From contig JAFDIV010000015.1 in the NCBI GenBank assembly GCA_019307815.1, positions 1 through 64,000 of the forward strand: a stretch of DNA of 64,000 bases, written 5' to 3'. Origin of the DNA: Deltaproteobacteria bacterium. Its GTDB lineage: Bacteria > Desulfobacterota > DSM-4660 > Desulfatiglandales > Desulfatiglandaceae. A program made the translations under genes and the position numbers. Below the pieces are notes generated by a model. That model ran no database searches and had not been told where the DNA came from. It was given only the letters and a program-made list of their open reading frames with translations. This document shows, in pieces, positions 35,830 to 44,949 of the stretch (positions are counted from its first letter, which is position 1; the number at the start of each line of letters is the position of its first letter).

Positions 35830-36017
35830 ATCTTTGGCAGAGTCAACAGCACCCAGGGGATCAGGTTTACTTGGTGTGGTTGCCAATAAAGACGCTCAAC
35901 CTGACAGCTGATAGCTGAACGCTGAAAGCTCTATCCGTATGTGAAAGGAGCATTGATACAAGGTCAAAAGGCCTTGTTCGTCTTTGAACTCAAGATTTAG
36001 AAAATAAGGCGTATCAT

Positions 36018-36749
36018 ATGATAAGAAGCTTTCTTGTTAATACCTTTGTGGTTTTCCATAGTATCATGCTGTGTCTGTGGGGACTTCTTTTGGCCCCTTT
36101 TGACCGGGATGGTCGGCTTATGCATTTTTATGCAGCCGTGCCATGGGCAAAGGTGATCCTATGGGCCTGCGGTGTAAAGGTTTTGGTGAAGGGGTTGGAG
36201 AATGCGGATGCGCATGTCCCCCGAATCTATATGACTAATCACCAAAGTTACCTGGATGTGTTCGGTTTGCTGTCCGTGCTGCCTGTGGATTTCAAGTTTC
36301 TAATGAAACAGGAGCTTATGAAAATACCCCTGTTAGGTTTTGCCATGCGGAAGGTTGGATATATAGGCATTGAAAGGAAAGACCCGCGGAAGGCAGTGGA
36401 AAGCATGCGGGCCGCGGCCGAGAGGATAAACAATGGGGCCTCTGTATTGATTTTTCCGGAGGGAACCAGAAGCCTGGATGGTAGGCTGCAGGAGTTTAAG
36501 AGAGGTGGATTCAATCTGGCCCTACGGGCTCGGTGTGAGATCGTACCCATTGGGATAGCAGGAAGTGCTAAGCTGTTGCCCAAGGGCAGTTTTCGTGCTA
36601 AAAAAGGTACTTTTGCCATTTCTATAGGAAGCCCGATTGATACCAAAGGGCATACGAAAAAGACCATTGATCTCTTGATGGAGGAGGTAAGATCAGCCAT
36701 GGAGGCCCTAATAAAGGAGTCTGAAGAATTGCTCTCGCCACATGGCTGA
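36018..36749 (+). CDS. plsC: 1-acyl-sn-glycerol-3-phosphate acyltransferase
   Basis: A 243-residue membrane-associated acyltransferase that makes phosphatidic acid. The catalytic HX4D is in TNHQSYLDVFG. The substrate motif is FPEGTRSLDGRLQEFKRGGF, and IGIAGSAKLLPKG and AISIGSPID follow. One N-terminal helix is present. The 190-nt gap upstream (35830-36017) holds only short GCTGA-type direct repeats near 35905-35930. Confidence 0.93.
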   Translation: MIRSFLVNTFVVFHSIMLCLWGLLLAPFDRDGRLMHFYAAVPWAKVILWACGVKVLVKGLENADAHVPRIYMTNHQSYLDVFGLLSVLPVDFKFLMKQELMKIPLLGFAMRKVGYIGIERKDPRKAVESMRAAAERINNGASVLIFPEGTRSLDGRLQEFKRGGFNLALRARCEIVPIGIAGSAKLLPKGSFRAKKGTFAISIGSPIDTKGHTKKTIDLLMEEVRSAMEALIKESEELLSPHG

Positions 36750-36779
36750 TACCATGATAGGGGGCTTTGTATCAGAGGT

Positions 36780-37649
36780 GTGTTCAAAGGAAGTACCAGT
36801 GGAAAGATGGATAGGATAAAGGCCATAATAGAAGGGCGGGGCGCCTGGCCCAGTAGATCAGGTCTTATGGGTATCATCTTGCTGCTTATTGCCTTGGTCC
36901 CGGTGAATGGACTTTCTTATATATTGCCAGCAGGGCAGATTATTGAGTACATGGGCAAGAATTTTTCTTGTTTTCAGAGCCTAGTTGTACGGCAATGGGC
37001 AAAGGCCACAGATCCCTATGGAGAGGAAGAAATTGAGATGATGGAGCAGAAGGTGTGGCTCAAAGCACCCTGGTTGTCACACTGCGAGATGGGTGCTCAA
37101 CCCAGCGGTGACCAGGAATTTCGGTCCATATCCCATGGCTGTGGATGGTGTGAGCTACCTGAAATATTGCCCCTTTTTCTCCAACACACACCAGAGGAGC
37201 TTATCAACTTGCTTTCCCAATGGGGTATTGACATATCCATAGTTTCCCTGACACATGTAGGTAATGAGGTAGCTTATCGGATCGGGAAGAAAACAGAGAT
37301 AAGCCCTTATCTCATTGTGCAAAGGGATCATTTTTTGCCGGTACTGTTGAGGATTTGTGGTCAGGGATCGGGGACGATTCCATTTACGGTGGAATTTAAG
37401 GATTACGACAAGGTTGGCGAAGGATGGTATCCTAAAAGGATTATCTGTACGGCCGACAGCGGAAAGGAGGAAGAATATGTGGTTCAGCGTGTAGAGGCCA
37501 ATGTTCCTATTGATCCATCTATTTTTTCCAATAATAAGGAGCAGCCCCAAGAGATTCCATCAGAGGCAGTTCATAGCCCGGATAGTAGTGAACGCATCAA
37601 GGATATCATTGAAACCATAAAAAAGACGTATCAACAACCCCTCCAATAA
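36780..37649 (+). CDS. Putative LolA-like exported protein of unknown function
   Basis: 289 residues with a single N-terminal hydrophobic segment (about 28-46: GIILLLIALVPVNGLSYIL) and a soluble beta-rich remainder. The segments KVWLKAPWLSHCEM, VEFKDYDKVGEGWYPKRI and YVVQRVEANVPIDPSIF recall the LolA/LolB or outer-membrane lipoprotein-sorting fold. A cysteine pair HGCGWC is present. The identity is not firm. It lies between plsC and priA. The start is ambiguous: the GTG at 36780 or the ATG at 36807. Confidence 0.55.
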   Translation: MFKGSTSGKMDRIKAIIEGRGAWPSRSGLMGIILLLIALVPVNGLSYILPAGQIIEYMGKNFSCFQSLVVRQWAKATDPYGEEEIEMMEQKVWLKAPWLSHCEMGAQPSGDQEFRSISHGCGWCELPEILPLFLQHTPEELINLLSQWGIDISIVSLTHVGNEVAYRIGKKTEISPYLIVQRDHFLPVLLRICGQGSGTIPFTVEFKDYDKVGEGWYPKRIICTADSGKEEEYVVQRVEANVPIDPSIFSNNKEQPQEIPSEAVHSPDSSERIKDIIETIKKTYQQPLQ

Positions 37650-37664
37650 GCTGAAACCACGCCC

Positions 37665-40106
37665 ATGGACAAGACCTGTGTTGAAATTGCTGTTCCATTG
37701 CCTGTGGACGGCACCTTTTTCTACCACGTTCCTCCTAACTTGGTGGAGGAGATTAGGGTAGGGTGCAGGGCCCTTGTCCCATTTGGAAACAAAAAGATTG
37801 AAGGATACATATTGGGATGGGGAAGACCCACAACAACCTGTGAACTAAAGGAGATTTTCCAGGTTATGGACGCTGAGCCCCTCTTCCCAGAGAGGATGGT
37901 CCCTTTCTTCCGCTGGATATCCGAATACTACATCCACCCCTTGGGTCAGGTGATCCAGAAGACCCTCCCAGGCGGCCTTAATCGACCAACATATAAGGTG
38001 GCCTGGCTAACGGAAGAGGGATTCAAATGCCTGGAAGGGGGCCAGATCGACAAGCATGATAGGAAAATCCTTGAGACCATTAAGGAGAATCCGGGGAAAC
38101 GGGTAGGCCTGTCTTTGGAGGTGCTCAAGAGGCTTGAAAGACGAGGGTGGGTGCGATTACGCGACCACAAGGGGCGGCCTAAAACAGGTCCCCTTTTCCG
38201 AACCTTCATTAGTGCCAGGGAGACCGTCCATGGACCTCGCTCCTTGGAGGAGATAGGAATTCCTTTGAAGGCAAAGGATGAGCAGGCATTTTTGGAATTT
38301 ATCCTGGACCACGGCCCAGTGATGTTATCAGAGCTGTCAAAAAGGTTTACCAATGCACGCTACTTAGTGAAAAAGTGGGCTCAACGGGGTCTGCTTATTT
38401 CCCAAAAACGGCCTGTTTATCGATCTCCCGAAGGGATCGTGTTCCATACTGGGGGCCCTCCGGGCAAGCTTTCTAGGTATCAAGAACAGGCTGTTTTACA
38501 GGTCAATGCCTTGTTGGAAAAAGGGCGTTTTTCCACATGCCTGCTGTTCGGTGTCACCGGAAGTGGAAAAACAGAGGTTTATCTTCAAGCGGTAAAGCGC
38601 GCCATTGAAATGGGAAAACAGGCCATTGTAATGGTTCCTGAAATTGCCTTGGCCATCTATATGGAGGCGGTTTTCCGATCACGAATTAATACCCGTTTAG
38701 CCGTATATCACAGCGGTTTGAGCCAGGGGCAGCGGTACGATCAATGGATGCAAATGGTTAGGGGAGAGGTGGATGTGGTCATAGGGGCCAGGTCGGCCCT
38801 TTTTTCTCCTTTGCCGAGACTGGGTCTTATTGTGGTAGATGAGGAGCATGATGGCGCATACAAACAGGACGTTGCCCCCCGTTATCACGGCCGAGATGCA
38901 GCAGTTGCCCGCGGCAGGCTGGAAAATGCTGTTGTGGTCCTTGGCTCCGGGACCCCTTCGGTCCAGTCCTATGCTAACTGCTCATTAGGTCGTTATCGCC
39001 TTATTACTATGCCTGAGCGGGTGGAACACCGAGAGTTTCCAGAGGTGGAGATTGTGGATATGAAGGCCCTGGCCCAAGCCAAGGATAACGGTGATATCTT
39101 GAGCCCCCGGCTTATGGAGACAATAGCAGACACTCTGAAAAGGGGCAAACAGGGTATGCTATTCCTGAACAGGAGGGGATTTTTCCGGCTGTATATCTGC
39201 AGGTTTTGCGGCACTGCCTTGGCCTGTCCCAACTGTGATGTGTCCCTAATTTACCACTTAGAGCAGCAAAAGCTTACCTGCCACTACTGCGGATATGAGT
39301 GTGAGCCAAGACAGGAATGCCCTAAATGCCTAAGGAGCGGATTGAGGAGCTGGGGATTCGGCACCGAGCGTCTTGAACATGAACTAAAGATGCATTTCCC
39401 AGGGGCCCGCATCGCACGTATGGACACGGATGTTGCTCGAAGGAAAGGCCGGGCACAGAGCATTGTAAAAGACTTCCTTGAACATAAGATCGATATCCTG
39501 CTGGGCACCCAGATGATCACAAAGGGCTATGATGTGCCTGAGGTTACCCTGGTGGGTGTGGTAGGGGCAGATCTTTCCTTGGCCTTTCCGGATTTCAGGG
39601 CAGCAGAGAGGACATTCCAGCTTCTCTCGCAGGTGGCAGGTAGGGCAGGCAGGGGCCGAGAGAGGGGGAAGGTCATAATCCAGACCCATAACCCCGATCA
39701 CTATGCCATACGTGCCGCCATTTCCCGTGATTATCTCGGCCTGTATCAAAAAGAGATGGAGCTAAGAGAACAATTGGGCTTCCCCCCTTTTACATATTTG
39801 GTGTGTGTGAGGCTCCAAGGAAATAGTAGGGCACGCACAGAGCAATCAGCTAGGTATCTTAGTGAGAGGCTCAAGAAGACCCTAGAAAGGTGGCCAAAAA
39901 GGGGGAAAGAGATTCAGATCCTTGGTCCAGCAGAAGCCCCCATCGCAAAACTCAGAGGCAAGTATAGGTGGCAGATTCTTATTAAGTCCAAGAGCCCCTA
40001 CCTCACTCAACGACTCCTTAGGGTGGCCAAGAAGAGCTCGGCTTCGGCCCTAAAGACAAAAGGAGTGCAGCTTATTTTGGATGTGGATCCTTATCAGATG
40101 ATGTGA
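37665..40106 (+). CDS. priA: Primosomal protein N' (replication restart helicase)
   Basis: An 813-residue replication-restart helicase. The N-terminal DNA-binding domain begins VEIAVPLPVDGTFFYHVP. Walker A is FGVTGSGKTEVYLQAV and the DEEH box is VVDEEHDGAYKQ. The Zn-binding region has paired cysteines in CRFCGTALACPNC and CHYCGYECEPRQECPKC. The helicase C motifs are LLGTQMITKGYDVP and QVAGRAGRG. Length is normal. The last 35 bp overlap the convergent MEMO-family gene. Confidence 0.96.
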   Translation: MDKTCVEIAVPLPVDGTFFYHVPPNLVEEIRVGCRALVPFGNKKIEGYILGWGRPTTTCELKEIFQVMDAEPLFPERMVPFFRWISEYYIHPLGQVIQKTLPGGLNRPTYKVAWLTEEGFKCLEGGQIDKHDRKILETIKENPGKRVGLSLEVLKRLERRGWVRLRDHKGRPKTGPLFRTFISARETVHGPRSLEEIGIPLKAKDEQAFLEFILDHGPVMLSELSKRFTNARYLVKKWAQRGLLISQKRPVYRSPEGIVFHTGGPPGKLSRYQEQAVLQVNALLEKGRFSTCLLFGVTGSGKTEVYLQAVKRAIEMGKQAIVMVPEIALAIYMEAVFRSRINTRLAVYHSGLSQGQRYDQWMQMVRGEVDVVIGARSALFSPLPRLGLIVVDEEHDGAYKQDVAPRYHGRDAAVARGRLENAVVVLGSGTPSVQSYANCSLGRYRLITMPERVEHREFPEVEIVDMKALAQAKDNGDILSPRLMETIADTLKRGKQGMLFLNRRGFFRLYICRFCGTALACPNCDVSLIYHLEQQKLTCHYCGYECEPRQECPKCLRSGLRSWGFGTERLEHELKMHFPGARIARMDTDVARRKGRAQSIVKDFLEHKIDILLGTQMITKGYDVPEVTLVGVVGADLSLAFPDFRAAERTFQLLSQVAGRAGRGRERGKVIIQTHNPDHYAIRAAISRDYLGLYQKEMELREQLGFPPFTYLVCVRLQGNSRARTEQSARYLSERLKKTLERWPKRGKEIQILGPAEAPIAKLRGKYRWQILIKSKSPYLTQRLLRVAKKSSASALKTKGVQLILDVDPYQMM

Positions 40107-41037
40107 AAACCGCTCCTGCCATATATCCAACCACCCTGTCTTTTTCGCCAGTGACATCACCGGAGTTGGCATAATAGAGAGCCGCACAGCGGGTGGCGCC
40201 TAGCCTTTTGCAGGCTAGAAGCACCGCTATTACAGGTCCTCCTCCACAGGCCTCGCACTCGCCCCGGCCAAGTGCCTTATACAGGCCTTTTGGATCCATG
40301 GCTTCCACAAAGTGGATGAAACGCTTATCCAGTTTCTTGGCCTCAGCATAGGAGTGAAAGTGAGACAAATCCGAACTTGCAATAAGCAGGGTGGAATCCG
40401 AGGATCGAACTATTTGGGCCAGCACGCGGGCCAGTAAAGCACATGTCTCAAAATCTTGCTGGCCCATTAGTATGGGCACAATAGAGAAGTTGGTAAGTAC
40501 GCTCTGGAGGAAGGGAAGTTGAATTTCTAATGAATGCTCTACGGCGTGTACATCTTTGTACCAATGGATACGGGAATCAGTGTGGAGAATTGCCTCTGCT
40601 GTGGCACGGTCCACAGGCACTACCCCTAGAGGGGTACGATAGCCTGCCTGTAGGTTTACAGATATACCTGGAAAGGGAACGCGATGGCTGGGGCCTACAA
40701 GGATGACCCTTTTGAAGGAACGCCCCCTAAGGAGGCGATAGGCGTAAGCTGCCACCTGACCTGAGTATCTGTATCCCGCGTGCGGTACAATAATGGCCTT
40801 CAAATGGCCTTTAAGCGGTGGGACCTTGGCTTGATTCAAGTAGGCATCAACAGTCCTTTTCAATATCTTGGGCGAGCCTGGATACCATGTACCTGCCAGG
40901 ATAGAAGGTCTGATGAAGCGGCCTGCTTCATCTTCGGCTCCAAAGGCATCCTTGTCAGCATTAAAGGGAAACCAATAAAATGATAACAGAAGAATCAGGA
41001 TTGAAATGATAAATCGTGCCATTTTTTTAATCAACAA
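40072..41037 (-). CDS. MEMO-family protein (AmmeMemoRadiSam system protein B), exported
   Basis: 321 residues. The N-terminus has a hydrophobic signal-like segment (about residues 8-24), after which the MEMO domain starts: RPSILAGTWYPGSP, IVPHAGYRYSG, LVGPSHRVPF, IASSDLSHFHSYAEA and ECEACGGGPV. The MEMO fold is dioxygenase-like. Partners (AMMECR1 and a radical-SAM protein) are usual but not present here. The predicted export is notable. Its 3' end overlaps priA by 35 bp. Confidence 0.85.
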   Translation of the reverse strand: MLIKKMARFIISILILLLSFYWFPFNADKDAFGAEDEAGRFIRPSILAGTWYPGSPKILKRTVDAYLNQAKVPPLKGHLKAIIVPHAGYRYSGQVAAYAYRLLRGRSFKRVILVGPSHRVPFPGISVNLQAGYRTPLGVVPVDRATAEAILHTDSRIHWYKDVHAVEHSLEIQLPFLQSVLTNFSIVPILMGQQDFETCALLARVLAQIVRSSDSTLLIASSDLSHFHSYAEAKKLDKRFIHFVEAMDPKGLYKALGRGECEACGGGPVIAVLLACKRLGATRCAALYYANSGDVTGEKDRVVGYMAGAVFTSSDKDPHPK

Positions 41038-41244
41038 AACGTGAACTTTGCCAAGGGAAGATCAAGGCCCTTTCTACGATTGATTCAGGAAAATGCTTGC
41101 CTTATTATAATAAGCTGAGATAAAAATAAAAGCCTTTTGTTTGGCTAATAATGAAGGATTATAGGGGCTGGCTGTGGTGTGTATCTTGAGGGCCAAGTTT
41201 ATACGCCAGATGGAGAAACTAACGAATAGGGGAATCTTGTAGAC

Positions 41245-41760
41245 ATGATAAAGAGTAGCTGGAAGGCAACTGTTTTAATCATCGTTGCCGTGTGCCTGTT
41301 TGCAATAGGGTGTCACAATGACGTTGGGGCAGGGCCCCAGGCCCCCAATTTTACATTGTACGATCTCAATGGTCAAAAAGTAAGTCTAGAGGAATACAAG
41401 GGATCTCCGGTGCTGTTGGATTTTTGGGCCACTTGGTGTCCACCTTGCCGGATGTCCATACCTGAACTGATCAAGATCCAGGAACAATACAGGGACAAGG
41501 GGTTGGTGGTACTAGGGCTTTCCTTGGATGATCCATCCCTTGTGCCCGACGCCTATATGAAGGCCTTTAAAGAAGAATTCAAGATAAATTATCGGATTCT
41601 GCGCGCAAATGAAAGGGTTATGAGGGACTATTTCGGGTATGAAAATGCCGCCATTCCCACCATGTTCCTTGTGGATCGGAAAGGAAGAATTGTGGGCAAA
41701 ATTGTGGGCTTCCAGCCACACAGCCTCAAGAAATCCCTTGCGCAGCTTCTTAAGGAATGA
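41245..41760 (+). CDS. TlpA/ResA-like thioredoxin-fold lipoprotein
   Basis: 171 residues. The signal peptide ends in a lipobox (LFAIGC, Cys23), so it is a membrane-tethered periplasmic protein. The redox motif ATWCPPCRMSIPEL has the CxxC near residue 68, and the cis-Pro segment is AAIPTMFLVD. It likely reduces disulfides in the envelope, for example in cytochrome maturation. It overlaps the amidohydrolase start by 4 bp. Confidence 0.92.
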   Translation: MIKSSWKATVLIIVAVCLFAIGCHNDVGAGPQAPNFTLYDLNGQKVSLEEYKGSPVLLDFWATWCPPCRMSIPELIKIQEQYRDKGLVVLGLSLDDPSLVPDAYMKAFKEEFKINYRILRANERVMRDYFGYENAAIPTMFLVDRKGRIVGKIVGFQPHSLKKSLAQLLKE

Positions 41761-42632
41761 TCATCGACTTTCACACACATCTTTTTCCCCCATCCTTCAG
41801 GGAGAATCGACAGCGGCTTTTTGAGGGAGAGCCCGCCTTTCGCATGATTTATGGATCGGCCCAGGCAAAGCTGGCAGGCGCGTCAGATCTCCTGCGCCAT
41901 ATGGATGAGGCCGGTATTCAAAAGAGCATAGTCTTTGGTTTTCCATGGGAGAAGACAGCCAATTTCCAAAGACATAATGACTATATCATGGACATGGTGG
42001 CCCGTTATCCGGATCGGTTTATTGGCTTTTGCTGTTTTTCCCCTCTATCTTTCCAGGCGGCGCGAGAGGCAGAACGCTGTTTGCGCGGAGGACTCAGTGG
42101 GGTGGGGGAACTGGCCGTATATGCAGGAGGGATGAGCCGATCAGTCGTGGACGCATATGTGGACATAATGGCCGTGTGCCACGAATGGAACGTTCCAGTC
42201 CTCATACATACCAACGAACCCGTTGGGCATCATTATCCGGGAAAGGCCCCCATGACCTTGAGAGAGATTTACCGTTTTATTAAAAGCTTTCCACATAACC
42301 GACTGGTGTTGGCCCATTGGGGCGGAGGAATCTTTTTCTATGCCCTCATGAGAAAGGAGGTGCGGGATGTACTGAAAAACGTATGGTTCGACACTGCTGC
42401 ATCACCCTTTCTCTATCGACCGGATGTGTACCGGTTGGCAGGCGAGCTGGTTGGATATGAAAAGATCCTTTTTGGAACAGACTACCCCCTCTTACCTGCC
42501 AAGCGTTACTTTCAAGAGATGGCCTCTTCTGGTATCTCAGAGGAGAACAAAAATAGGGTCTTGGGAGGTAATGCCGAGGACCTGTTGGGGATCGCGTCTG
42601 GTAACCATAAACCGAATGTGAAAGGAGGATAG
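41757..42632 (+). CDS. Amidohydrolase 2 family metal-dependent hydrolase
   Basis: A 291-residue TIM-barrel enzyme. The HxH metal motif is at the very start (MIIDFHTHLFPP). VLIHTNEPVGHHYPGK, LAHWGGG and the catalytic Asp in LFGTDYPLLPAKRY follow. These features fit the ACMSD/uracil-5-carboxylate-decarboxylase-like branch (decarboxylases or hydrolases); the substrate is unknown. Coupled to the TlpA-like gene by an ATGA overlap and 3 nt before the nitroreductase. Confidence 0.88.
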   Translation: MIIDFHTHLFPPSFRENRQRLFEGEPAFRMIYGSAQAKLAGASDLLRHMDEAGIQKSIVFGFPWEKTANFQRHNDYIMDMVARYPDRFIGFCCFSPLSFQAAREAERCLRGGLSGVGELAVYAGGMSRSVVDAYVDIMAVCHEWNVPVLIHTNEPVGHHYPGKAPMTLREIYRFIKSFPHNRLVLAHWGGGIFFYALMRKEVRDVLKNVWFDTAASPFLYRPDVYRLAGELVGYEKILFGTDYPLLPAKRYFQEMASSGISEENKNRVLGGNAEDLLGIASGNHKPNVKGG

Positions 42633-42635
42633 TGC

Positions 42636-43178
42636 ATGGGTGAACTGATGGAGATCATAAAGGGCAGGAGGAGTATCCGAAGATTTCAGGAAAAAGAAGT
42701 GCCTGAAGAGTCCTTGAACAAGATACTGGAGGCGGTCCAATGGGCACCGTCTTGGGCAAATACCCAGTGTTGGGAGATTATTGTGGTTAAGGATCCTCAA
42801 AACAAGGAGAGACTTCAGGGGACCCTGCCCAAGACCAATCCTGCAAGCAAGGCCATGGTGGAGGCACCTGTGGTGCTGGTGGTTTGCGGAAAATTGCAAT
42901 CATCCGGATATTACAAGGGCCAGGTGACAACCAAGCACGGTGACTGGTTCATGTTCGACCTGGGCATTGCCACCCAGAACATATGTCTGGTAGCCCATGC
43001 CCAAGGCTTGGGCACGGTTATAATAGGCCTTTTTGACCATAACAAGGCCAAAGAGGTTGTGGCCTTGCCAGAAGGCTATGAGGTGGTGGCTATGGTTCCC
43101 GTGGGCTACCCTGCCAAGGAGTCCTCTGCTCCAAGACGTAGAGAAATTTCCGAATTTACCCATTATGAGAGGTTTTAA
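42636..43178 (+). CDS. Nitroreductase family FMN-dependent oxidoreductase
   Basis: 180 residues with the nitroreductase signature [33 protein letters not shown] and the FMN-contact region [19 protein letters not shown]. Likely a dimeric FMN enzyme using NAD(P)H or ferredoxin; the physiological substrate cannot be assigned. GGAGGA lies upstream. Convergent with hisHF, 19 nt apart. Confidence 0.9.
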   Translation: MGELMEIIKGRRSIRRFQEKEVPEESLNKILEAVQWAPSWANTQCWEIIVVKDPQNKERLQGTLPKTNPASKAMVEAPVVLVVCGKLQSSGYYKGQVTTKHGDWFMFDLGIATQNICLVAHAQGLGTVIIGLFDHNKAKEVVALPEGYEVVAMVPVGYPAKESSAPRRREISEFTHYERF

Positions 43179-43197
43179 CCCTGGGAGAGGCAATGGC

Positions 43198-44769
43198 CTA
43201 AGGCCTGATTTCCACCTTTCCGGTAAGATACTGCTTCACAGCGGATATGGAAACCTCTCGGCGATGAAAGATGCCGGCTGCAAGGGCGGATTCGGCCTGG
43301 GTTTTGGTGAAGACCTCATAAAAGTGCTCCACACGGCCTGCTCCACTTGAGGCGATAACAGGGATGGAAATGGCCTCCTTTACCGCGTTAATCAGTTCTA
43401 TATCGAATCCCAGGTTTGTTCCATCCCTATCAATGCAATTGAGCAGTATTTCTCCTGCGCCCAATCTTTCGCCGATTTGGGCCAGGGTAATGGCATCCAG
43501 GTCCCGGGCTTCCCTTCCTCCCTTGATTGTGCATTGATACCAACAGAAGCGTTCCCCGTTCGGCCCAGGAATGGATGTCTCGATTACAGGGTGGGGTACC
43601 TGGTCAGGGGAGTTCACATAAACGCGTTTGGGGTCAATGGAAATGACCACGGCCTGATTGCCATAGACCCGTGATATTTCCTCTATGGCGCTTTTCCCTG
43701 TGGCCTTGCCTGTTCTAAGGTATTCCTCCACGATCAGCACGGCGTCGCTCCCGATGGACACCTTGTCTGCCCCTGATCGAAAATATTCGGAGGCCACTTC
43801 CAGGGCGGTATATCGTCTGCCGTTCTTGTCTATATAGTCGCGGATGCCACCTCCAATGGTCAGTGGTACAAACACATTTTCAGATGTCCGGCGCAACACC
43901 TCCAGCATGGGCATATCTTCGAGAGGGAAGTCCCTGAAACCCGTGATATTGAGGAAGGTGATTTCATCAGCCCCTTCTAGATAGTATCTTTTTGCCAAAT
44001 CCACGGGTTTTCCCAGGTTGCGGACCTCTCCCTTTTCCCTCACGTCATATTGATCCCCTTTGGTGACCACAAGGTCTCCCTGGTCATTTGTGCGCACATC
44101 CAGACAGGCGATGATCCTCTTGGCAAGCCTGGTGGTCTGTACGGTTCTGGGTGGCTTTACAGAAATGGCAGAGAGGTCCAAGAAATTTTTCAGGAGAAGG
44201 AGCCCTTGTCTCCCGCTCTTTTCCGGGTGAAATTGTGTGGCAATGATGTTGCCCTTTTGTATGGCGCTTACAAACTCACACCCGTAGTCTGTAGTGGTGA
44301 GTATCACATTTGAATCCTCAGGGGATACATAGTAGGAGTGAACAAAATAGAATTTCTCGTCACCCTGGAGCCCATTGAATATCTTAGAAGGCTGATGGGT
44401 CCTGATACCGTTCCAGCCTATATGGGGCACGGAAAGATCCACTCTGAAGCGTTTGACCCGGCCTTTCAGAAAGCCGAGGCCCTTAATCTCTGGTGCCTCC
44501 TGGCTCCCTTCAAACAGGACCTGAAGCCCAAGGCATATGCCAAAGAAGGGTCTGTTGGATTCGAGGTAGGTTAGCAAGGGTTCTATATACCCTCTTTGAT
44601 CCAGATTATGCATGATTTGGCCAAAGTTTCCTACTCCTGGAAATACAAGGCGATTTGCTCCCAGGATATCTCCTGGAGAAGTGACGAATTTTACCTCTTC
44701 CCCAAGGCTCTTGATGGCATTGACTACACTACGTACGTTACCTGCACCATAATCCAGTAGGTAAACCAT
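43198..44769 (-). CDS. hisHF: Bifunctional imidazole glycerol phosphate synthase (HisH-HisF fusion)
   Basis: 523 residues in one frame. Residues 1-205 are the glutamine amidotransferase HisH: LLDYGAGNVRSV, catalytic Cys79 in FFGICLGLQVLF, and the His/Glu pair in ATQFHPEKSG. Residues about 213-523 are the cyclase HisF: IIACLDVRT, TIGGGIRDY, SGADKVSIGSDA and SIDPKRVYV. The HisF half carries the long insertions (NDQGDLVVTKGDQYDVREKG, YVNSPDQVPHPVIE) of plant and fungal HIS7 enzymes. The protein makes IGP and AICAR for histidine and purines. No other his gene is nearby. Confidence 0.95.
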   Translation of the reverse strand: MVYLLDYGAGNVRSVVNAIKSLGEEVKFVTSPGDILGANRLVFPGVGNFGQIMHNLDQRGYIEPLLTYLESNRPFFGICLGLQVLFEGSQEAPEIKGLGFLKGRVKRFRVDLSVPHIGWNGIRTHQPSKIFNGLQGDEKFYFVHSYYVSPEDSNVILTTTDYGCEFVSAIQKGNIIATQFHPEKSGRQGLLLLKNFLDLSAISVKPPRTVQTTRLAKRIIACLDVRTNDQGDLVVTKGDQYDVREKGEVRNLGKPVDLAKRYYLEGADEITFLNITGFRDFPLEDMPMLEVLRRTSENVFVPLTIGGGIRDYIDKNGRRYTALEVASEYFRSGADKVSIGSDAVLIVEEYLRTGKATGKSAIEEISRVYGNQAVVISIDPKRVYVNSPDQVPHPVIETSIPGPNGERFCWYQCTIKGGREARDLDAITLAQIGERLGAGEILLNCIDRDGTNLGFDIELINAVKEAISIPVIASSGAGRVEHFYEVFTKTQAESALAAGIFHRREVSISAVKQYLTGKVEIRP

Positions 44770-44949
44770 AGTGACACCTTTAACAAATAAGGGCCCCTTT
44801 GAGCCCGAGTTTTCGGTCCCAAAGAGGCTTGCACAAGACTACTCTAGGAGTCATGACAAATGCCAGAGGGTTTCAAAGAAACCACACGGACGCCTTCTTG
44901 TCCACAACCCATTTCTGCCGAAATCTAAAGATGCCCCTTTTAATATGCC

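Noticed and set aside
35890..35930. GCTGA-rich stretch as a CRISPR or iteron array
   Set aside because: Only three short imperfect repeats with irregular spacing; no spacers, leader or cas genes.
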